From NCBI GenBank assembly GCA_030340625.1, contig JAOPHQ010000580.1, forward strand, positions 124,001 to 188,000: a DNA stretch of 64,000 nt, in the 5' to 3' direction. Below, piece by piece: positions 57,046 to 64,000 of the stretch. The notes beneath the pieces are model-generated. The model saw only the letters and a list, made by a program, of their open reading frames with translations, did not search any database and had not been told where the DNA came from. The number at the start of each line of letters is the position of its first letter. Within the stretch, counting starts at the first letter, position 1. A program made the position numbers and the translations under genes. Source of the stretch: Merluccius polli. Taxonomy: Eukaryota > Chordata > Actinopteri > Gadiformes > Merlucciidae.

Positions 57046-57380
57046 ACGACGTGGATTGATGTCGTCGATGAGCCGTCGAAATGACGTCGGTCTTTCGACC
57101 GACGTCAGAAAAACTTTCATATCAGCCCCTCAAATCGACGTGGTATCGACCTCCATGACCAACGTCGATTAGACCTCTGATCGACGTCGAAACGACGTGG
57201 ATTGATGTCGTCTATTAGCCGTCGAAACGACGTCCGTCGAAAGACCGACGTCAGAAAAACTTTCATATCAGCCCATCAAATCGACGTCGTATCGACCTCC
57301 ATGACCAACGTCGATTAGACCTCTGATCGACGTCGAAATGTTTGCTGGGCTCTGATCGACGTCGAAATGTTTGCTGGGTA
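57046..57380. repeat. Tandem duplication, 146-bp period, TCGACGT-rich
   Basis: 57046-57191 and 57192 to about 57336 are near-identical. A shorter partial copy of CTCTGATCGACGTCGAAATG with TTTGCTGGG follows. Palindromic words ATCGACGTCGAA and CGACCGACGTC dominate. Confidence 0.93.
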
Positions 57381-57543
57381 CGCCGTGAAGGTGAACCCTC
57401 CAGGACTCCGCTATTAACATGAACCGCTCCGCAGGAGGAGCCGCACGTCCACACGCACCGGACACCAAAATACAAACACACATGTTTTACATTTGATTGC
57501 TTTTAAATAAAGTTGTGTGCAGTTATACGGTTAAATACGATTA
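57376..57543 (+). repeat. Dispersed repeat, inverted partner at 62519-62672
   Basis: Carries CGCCGTGAAGGTGAACCCTC, then CCGCTCCGCAGGAGGAGCCG, then CACGTCCACACGCACCGGAC, then TTATACGGTTAAATACGATT. The partner lies 5 kb away in opposite orientation. This copy has an extra block of about 23 bases after the first segment. Next to it, CAGTCCTGGACCGGCCC (57561) is a hAT-type end repeated at 61968. Confidence 0.8.
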
Positions 57544-57629
57544 TTAAAACCCTAATTATGACAGTCCTGGACCGGCCCAAAAATGTGCATCGGCTCACCC
57601 GGTACGCCCGATGGCCAGTCCACCCCTGC

Positions 57630-59127
57630 TTGTCCCGTTAGTTAAAAATAGTAATCCAATTGTGAAATCCGTGTTGTAATCGGCAGCATACAAGCTAGTT
57701 ATATTGAAAAGTAAATAAAGATTCAGACGTGCTGCGTGATGATGTGTTCAGGTCGGCTCAGTAAAACGACTATTAGGTTATCATGATGCGTTCAAGTGTA
57801 ATGTAAAGAAAAGGGAAATTGAGATTTTGGCGAGAAACATGAGTAATACAGTTGTATAGTATATTAAAAATCTGGAGGATCATGACTGACAAGGCAGACA
57901 TGTTAATTTTTCTGCAAAAAAACCCCTGTTAAATTATGAGATTATGTTTTATTTCCTTTTGTGTGACCCATATACATTATGACTTATTTTTCATTTGGTG
58001 CTGCTGATATATTCTTTCTATTGTTAGTTGTATGTCATTTCGAAGTGGCCTATTACATTAGCCATGTTTATTGAAGGCCAGAAACGTTTTTGTTATGCTC
58101 ACTTGTTAAGCAATACCAGTTCTGTTGAGAACAAATTGTCGCGTCGTCTTTCCACCAAATAATAGAAAAGTATCGATAGTGGTATCGATAAAGACTCGGA
58201 TCGATAAGGAGTATCGATAAAGGTATCAATATCAATAAATAATAACGATCCCCATCCCTAGTTATAGTGCTTCTTTATAATATTACTTGTATTTCCAGGA
58301 TGGAAATATTATTTATTTAATACAATATTTTTTCAGAACCTGTGCTTGGCTTATTATTACATCCACTCAACTCATTTGGCTACTGTGAAATTGGAAAAGG
58401 GAAACTTTGATTCTAAATCAAACATATTTTTTTCTGGCATGCTCTGTCTGCAATCGCAAATTGCATTTCAGGTTGATGGTATGTTTCAATAATGGTAGAA
58501 AACTCTTAGGTTAGTTTCTTTGCCCCCCCAAAAAATCTTGTCTGTCAATCATGATGGAAGAATGCATCAAGCCATGTTGGTGCCCTTACCACATTGTGCC
58601 TCATATATTTATTGTAAATGGTAGACTAAGTGACAGGCTGGCATGCATATTTATTATATTCACAGGCGCCCTACAGTGTCCGTCCGTCTAACCGCCCGTC
58701 CGCGCGCCCGTCCGCGCGCCCTTCTCACCTTTTTCACCCCTGACCCGTTTTCATGCCTACATTATTTAGCAGCGTGGAGTAGGTTGCATATTGACTGCAT
58801 GTGTTGAGAATGATTTCTCGTTGATCAGTCCGGTTTGAGTAACAGCAACGCACAGACAGTAGGACTAACACGGCCACATAACATAAAGCAAACGCTCTTT
58901 GAGCAACGTCAAAAGTGGTCTGTCGCTGCAGTATATTGGTTTTGTGTAGTTTGTTGAAACAAAAACCGGGTTGTTGTAGAGAGGCAAACTTGTTACAAAG
59001 TTTGGCATTGTTTTTTGTGTGTGCTCCAGCAGCACCTGCATGACTGCCGATCGGCACCGCCATCTTGCCTCCTATAGTATGAGTAGGTCTGAGTAGTCGT
59101 ACTTGTAATGTTATGCTGGCTGCTACA
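57630..59127. other. Mostly unannotated; one hAT end
   Basis: AAGTATCGATAGTGGTATCG to CCCCATCCCTA (58168-58260) looks like one hAT terminus. The 142-codon minus-strand frame at 58734-59162 has no recognisable domain. Confidence 0.35.
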
Positions 59128-59175
59128 TTTAAATTTCCCAGCTTGGGATCAATAAAGTACATATATCTACCTGCC
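59128..59175 (+). mobile_element. LINE-type 3' tail
   Basis: TTTCCCAGCTTGGGATCAATAAAG followed by a degenerate TATC/TACC tail resembles the common 3' end of fish RTE/Rex-like LINEs. Upstream LINE coding sequence was not found. Confidence 0.45.
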
Positions 59176-60244
59176 TGTTGCTGACTACCGCCGGCCTAGC
59201 CTGGCCGTTTGCCATTGCCTTTTATTTAATAAATTCCCTGTCTTTCATCCCGTCTCCGCCTCCCTATGTTCAGCGTTTGGGTCCACACATCCTGTTCCCC
59301 AACAACAAACGAAAATAGAAAATCAAATATAATTTACAATACTGTGCCAAACATTGCAAGAATGCGATTTATGGGATGGCCAATCTTGATTGTTATTGCT
59401 TTACGTGGTTTTATGTAATGCATGTAAGCCAGCTCCTTTAGGTGCATGTTATGCCAATTGCAACGTTTTGGGTGCGCCCTGTTTGGTTTCATGTGATATA
59501 GGCCGTCTCACCCACTGTTTTCATTGCCTGATGAAGATCCGATGGGATTGAAACGTTGCCTTGTTTTTAAATAAATGTCATTCTGGAGCAGGAGCATAAA
59601 CATTGTCTTGGGATGTGCGCACAACTCCTCTTTAAGATGCCATTACACAATTGTGTCAACATTTATTTGAGTAAGAGCATTCACAGTATGTTCACCTTAT
59701 CCTGATGGTAATTGTGATTGCACCACAGATAAATTAAGACCCAGTCAGTCATGCTAGAAAAAAATCAGGAAGAGTTTAATTGTGGTTATTACCAAGAGAT
59801 ACAGCATAGTTTCTCTTAATCCACTCTAAATAAACAAGCAAATGAAGAGCTCTTTTCCAAAACGCATTAAAGCCATTGGGGCAATTGCTCTGCCGCTACG
59901 TTAGCCACTTTTTAGAGTTTAACACGGTTTTAAACTCGTCAGTGACGCAAGAAGTCACGTGACGTCTTAAGCTCCATTGCTGTGTCGTATGTACCTGTGG
60001 TTTAACCTGCAGCTGCGTTTTACCTTGATCTCAATTGCTGTCTTCAGAGAAATTCACATCAGACACTAGGGGCGTGTTAGTCTAGTCTCCAAACGGACAT
60101 GGTTTTAGAGGAGACTAAACCAGTTTGCAGGATGAAACAAGGCTCCATTATAACCGACACACACAGAATTAGTTTTATTAATTATTAGTAGTAGTATTAA
60201 TACTAATGTATGATACATTTACACTTATTACGCCAGATAGGCCT

Positions 60245-60580
60245 TCAGTACAATAACAATATTGGACATAGTAGATATGGAGTGAGCAGTGATATTTCAC
60301 GGCTCACGGGGCTCAGGTCTCGGTCGTGCGTCCGCTCAGCAATAGCATTACGCGCTTCAACTTTCAAGCGCTTCCATACATTCTTTAAATGTGCCGCTGC
60401 TCGGTCTTCTGCTGGAAGATCTACTGTTACATGTGTTTGAGAGATCATCCCAAACAGACTTTCTTCGGAGCGTGGTGGTGGTGGTGTCTTTCCTCTTCCA
60501 CCGTGTCCACAACACCTCGAATGCAGTATAACTTCTGCTCCTCGTTATAGTTCTCTATCCGAGACATGTTCATCCTAACT
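60245..60580 (-). pseudogene. Possible Myb/SANT-like (MSANTD-type) remnant
   Basis: A minus-strand frame MSRIENYNEEQKLYCIRGVV resembles the opening of SANT-like DNA-binding proteins. An overlapping frame has DRAAAHLKNVWKRLKVEARN, like the third helix region. A His-rich insertion and a frame change separate them. It could be the DNA-binding gene of the host transposon. Confidence 0.35.
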
Positions 60581-60674
60581 ACCCTCTCCAGGGGTGCAAC
60601 TACCCATGTCAGGGGGGTATGCAGCAACAATTTTGGCGCCCCCCATAAACATTACGTGGTGCGTGGTTGTTGAC

Positions 60675-60680
<6 letters not shown>

Positions 60681-60708
<28 letters not shown>

Positions 60709-60776
60709 GGGGGGGGGTGCTGCGCGATCGGGGGCGCCCCCCTGGTACGGCGCGATTGTTGAGGGGGGGGGGGGGG
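60681..60776. repeat. (GT)n microsatellite with long G runs
   Basis: About 14 GT units, then G11 and, after a hAT-like CCCCCCTGGTACGG segment, a second G run. Confidence 0.9.
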
Positions 60777-61361
60777 GAGACGTAATCGATTGATTGACGT
60801 AGGTAAGGGCATATTCAGATTCCAGACTCAGATTTCCACAAAAAGTAGGCTAGACTATTTCATAATATATTTCAACATTATTTGCGTTTTATTATATTAT
60901 AGTTCACTTTACATTCCCATTAAGTTTTTGTTGGTAATTATAGCACAAAACGCATCCAACATTAAGTTAAGACTGCGTCTGCTGGAGTATAACGGGAAAT
61001 CAGAGTACTTCCGGTTTAACACGAGTTTTACTACGAATCAGCTGATCCTGTGTCGGTCAGTACACAGCAATCAGGTTTAACTTCGTGCGCAGCTGCGTGT
61101 TAAACTCCAAAACCTCCGGTTTCCGGAGTACGGTTTTAAACCGCAGCACAGCTAACGCAATGCTAACTGACAGAGCAATTGCCCCAGTGAGTTTTCAGGA
61201 AAACGCATTCTTTTACCTAGACCCACACATGTTTTGGATAGAAACGGCATCTTGCAGTACATTTTAAACAAGGAAAGTGATTTGGCATGAAATGTTGATG
61301 GAGCAGTGAATGGGTTCAGTGCACAGCAAAATGGCATACTCCTTTTAAATTTGGTGTTTAA

Positions 61362-61660
61362 AGGGGCACTTGGCAACTTTTTTAACTTAATAAACCCGTC
61401 TGGAAATCATTTGGATGGTTAAATGGTCTGTTCCGGTGTTAATGGTGACTCCGGTGAATCCGCTCCCCCCAGCGCCCCCAGGTGGAAAACCAGCCTTGCA
61501 ACTTTGGGACTACCGTCCCGGTCAAATGGAAATCGTGAGAAGCGAGAACGAGCGAGAAACAAACTGCTTTACGGCAATTCAACAAACACACACGCCCCCC
61601 TCAATAACGGTTAATCACGCCGGCTATACATGTCAATGTTCTATGATAGTGTATAATGTA
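61362..61660. mobile_element. TTAA-target MITE, one end
   Basis: AGGGGCACTTGGCAACTTTT follows TTAA (61358-61361) and resembles the termini of the element at 40467. The other end was not located. Confidence 0.4.
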
Positions 61661-61666
61661 GGGCTG

Positions 61667-61770
61667 GACCCGAATATTCGACTATTCGGATATTCGTTCG
61701 TTGGGTAGGTATTCGGTTTTCAATTTTGGGATTCGGATATTCGTTTTTTTTTTTTTTTTTTTTTTTTTTC
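61667..61770. mobile_element. hAT element end, TTCGGATATTCG-rich
   Basis: TAGGGCTGGACCCGAATATT followed by four ATTCGGATATTCG-like words and a T23 run is typical of one terminus of a fish hAT MITE. The partner was not found. Confidence 0.5.
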
Positions 61771-62518
61771 TAAATGTAGGCCATCACTAAAGGCGAACCG
61801 CAAAATACATTTTGTCAGCACATTCTTGTACTATATTTATACTTGACTGTTAAGATGTGGAAATATATACCATCTCAGCTTGGGCGCGTGACATCACTCA
61901 CAGCAGTGAACGTCAGGCTTCAGTTTGTAGCGTTTGTAGCGCACCGCGGACCTACGACCGTATTATGACAGTCCTGGACTGGCCCAATAATCTGGACCGG
62001 CCCAAAAATAATAATACACAAAATAAAAAAATACAAAATAATCGGCCTGAAATCGTCCGGCCGAACCTCCCTATGGCAGCCCGTCCCTGGTTATAGGCCT
62101 ATGCGGCGCTCGTAAAAGCCGAACAATGCGCTCTTAAAGGTTTGGAGATTCAACAAGACTAAGTCTGTATTCCAATTAAAATAAGTAGCCTACTTATCGG
62201 CCAACAATAATCAAACAAGGCAGTAAAAGTGGGCATTAAACTGTATAACTGTTTTGAAAAAAGGGGAAAAGGCCGACATGCCCATACAATATGCAGCCGG
62301 CGCTCGGAAAAGGCTCGCGACAAAAAGATGAGCCACACATTTAGAAACAATTGCATGAACTATCTAAAAGAAATACCTTAGTCAGAAAACATATATGAGG
62401 CTGAACGTTTTGTTAAAATGTCAGTTATGGAAGTATTTAAAATGTTGGAGCGGCTGGCTTGACCACGCGAAACCGAGAGACGGCTGTCTTGACCGCAGTA
62501 CGCGATCGGTCATTAATC

Positions 62519-62672
62519 AGTAATCGTATTTAACCGTATAACTGCACACAACTTTATTTAACAGCAAGCAAATGGAAAACACGTGTTGGTATTTTGGTGT
62601 CCGGTGCGTGTGGACGTGCGGCTCCTCCTGCGGAGCGGGGAGGGTTCACCTTCACGGCGTAGTTACGAGGGA
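62519..62672 (-). repeat. Dispersed repeat, inverted partner of 57376-57543
   Basis: Reverse-complement match through the same landmarks (AATCGTATTTAACCGTATAA, GTCCGGTGCGTGTGGACGTG, GAGGGTTCACCTTCACGGCG). It lacks the 23-base block of the other copy. Confidence 0.8.
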
Positions 62673-62773
62673 TGTGCGACTATCGTCTTAAAAATACTAA
62701 AGTTATATACAGTTACTGTTGTTGCTGCTCGCTGTCCCCCATCATTGGTGCTAGTGCATTGATGTAGTTGCTT

Positions 62774-62777
<4 letters not shown>

Positions 62778-62835
<58 letters not shown>

Positions 62836-63082
62836 CAACTGGTCAAGGCAGATGACCACCCACCTAGAGCCGAAGGGTCTGTCCAAGGTTTCTGCCTTTT
62901 AACAGGCAGTTTTTCCTTGCCCCCGTGCCAAGTGCTTGCTCATGGTGGTACTGTTGGGTCTCTGTAAATGTTATTAGGAGTTTGGTCTAGACCTGCTCCA
63001 TTTGAAAAGTGCCCTGAGATAACTTCTGTTATGAATTGGCGCTATACAAATAAAATTGAATTGAATTGAATTGAATTGTAGC
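62778..63082 (+). mobile_element. LINE/SINE 3' tail with (TTGAA)n, preceded by (TC)n
   Basis: A TC microsatellite (62778-62831) leads into CAAGGTTTCTGCCTTTTAAC, GCCCTGAGATAACTTCTGTT, then TTGGCGCTATACAAATAAAA and four TTGAA units. This tail is common in fish L2-mobilised elements. Confidence 0.7.
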
Positions 63083-63104
63083 GGGACGTGGCGTAACACT
63101 CAGT

Positions 63105-63776
63105 GCTTAATTTGTAAAGTGGGAGGTCCCGGAACGCAGAGGGGGGGGTGGATCCGGCGGCTTATTACGGGGTTAGAGGTAATGGAACAAAAAAAAAGAC
63201 AATGCCTACGTAGCTTCTTGGACTAAAAGAAACCTAAACAACGATGTTTGTACATCAGCCAATGTTGATTTTGGTTTCAGAACGAGGTAACACTGCACCG
63301 CATGAGTGCGGAATGTAAAATGTTTTTTTTTTAAATACACTGCAATATTTTCACAAGCAGCAATTATCTGACTGTCGGTTAAATTAACGGAAAGGAAACT
63401 TGCAAACAAAACAGCAACATGCTTGTGGGCGCAAGCGCATGTGTCACCCCTCTCCCCCCTCTATACCCTGAAAATTGAAAGAAGACTTCAAGTGACGATT
63501 TTGGTCGCTCGCGCGTTGTCAACAATCAACATTCGTTTTTTCGCACATGCGCAGATGTAAAAAACCGAAATAAACCTGTTTAAGGTGTATACATGTCTGG
63601 AAGAAATCAGAATATTGACAGAAAACTAGGTGTGCGAAACGGGTTTTTCAAAAACAGATAACGGCAGTAAACCGATAATGAATATCGGTTTATTCCGTTT
63701 ACATGAACACTTGAATAACCAAGTAACTATAAAAACCCGATAATAATCGTTTTTTTAGTGTGCATGTAAACGCGCT
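63105..63776 (+). mobile_element. Probable hAT left end
   Basis: CAGTGCTTAATTTGTAAAGTG fits a hAT terminus. No right end was found within the window, so the element may be cut or continue. The rest of the stretch has no recognised feature. Confidence 0.35.
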
Positions 63777-63917
63777 CAATAATAATAAGCCCGGTGGATA
63801 GTATATAGTGTGCTTTCAGGCACACTCAATAATAATAAGCCCGGTGGATAGTATATAGTGTGCTTTTAGGCACACTCAATAAGAAATAGTGCTCGTGGCT
63901 TTGCCACGAGCACTATT
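63777..63917. repeat. Two 50-bp tandem units and a 15-bp hairpin
   Basis: 63777-63826 and 63827-63876 differ by one base. Next, AATAGTGCTCGTGGC (63885-63899) pairs exactly with 63903-63917 across a 3-base loop. Confidence 0.95.
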
Positions 63918-64000
63918 GTGCGATGGCCCCGTGGCACTAATGAGTCAAGTTGTAATGATAGTGTTACAGTATATTTTCTACCACAGATAAGGAGAGCTTT

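Larger units (their letters stand above)
59876..61188. mobile_element. DNA transposon with GGGGCAATTGCTCTG ends
   Basis: TGGGGCAATTGCTCTG at about 59877 pairs with CAGAGCAATTGCCCCA ending near 61187. Inner words TTTAACACGGTTTTAAAC and CGGTTTTAAACCG also pair. It contains the SANT-like remnant below and a later hAT-like and microsatellite block (60590-60785). No target duplication confirmed. Confidence 0.55.

Overview
The window looks like teleost fish nuclear DNA. It carries fish-type DNA transposons (hAT, PIF/Harbinger, TTAA-target, mariner, CACTA-like), an L2-clade LINE, a Gypsy element and a gammaretrovirus-like endogenous retrovirus. Host-type coding sequence is spliced, and microsatellites are common. 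No operons, rRNA, tRNA or CRISPR arrays were seen. Almost all of the sequence is transposon on transposon. The one convincing intact gene is a 12-exon DUF4806-type gene on the + strand (47649-54666).

Layout. 1-7.7 kb: a Harbinger element with convergent nuclease and Myb genes, cut by a TTAA-target element that was itself hit by a hAT element. A second copy of that hAT lies inverted upstream, and another hAT follows. 8-16.4 kb: tandem 20-mers, an old LTR fragment, nested hAT MITEs, a decayed spliced transposase gene and a deleted hAT. 16.4-23.3 kb: a three-level stack, with a hAT holding a complete Gypsy element (LTRs, 5-bp duplication, primer site, purine tract) that holds a hAT MITE. 23.5-33.1 kb: MITEs and an unusual run of long perfect palindromes and hairpins, ending in a transposon that carries the start of a RecQ-like helicase reading frame. 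33.7-35.7 kb: a nearly complete CACTA-like transposase pseudogene. 35.9-46.6 kb: a retroviral provirus on the minus strand with paired LTRs and a 4-bp duplication. It has lost most of pol and env and is interrupted by an L2 LINE and a TTAA-target element. 47.6-54.7 kb: the DUF4806 gene, with a hAT inside a LINE fragment in intron 2, a mariner in intron 9 and a hairpin duplication in intron 11. 54.9-64 kb: arrays built from ACGT/TCGA-type palindromic words, a third copy of the first hAT family, further hAT ends, a LINE/SINE tail and a terminal tandem repeat with a hairpin.

The order of events can be read from the nesting. Exact target-site duplications (8 bp for hAT, 5 bp for Gypsy, 4 bp for the retrovirus, 3 bp for Harbinger, TA for mariner, TTAA for the TTAA element) fix many boundaries to the base. 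One hAT insertion is also confirmed by an unoccupied paralogous site 36 kb away. Functional statements rest on motifs read by eye; no database search was run.
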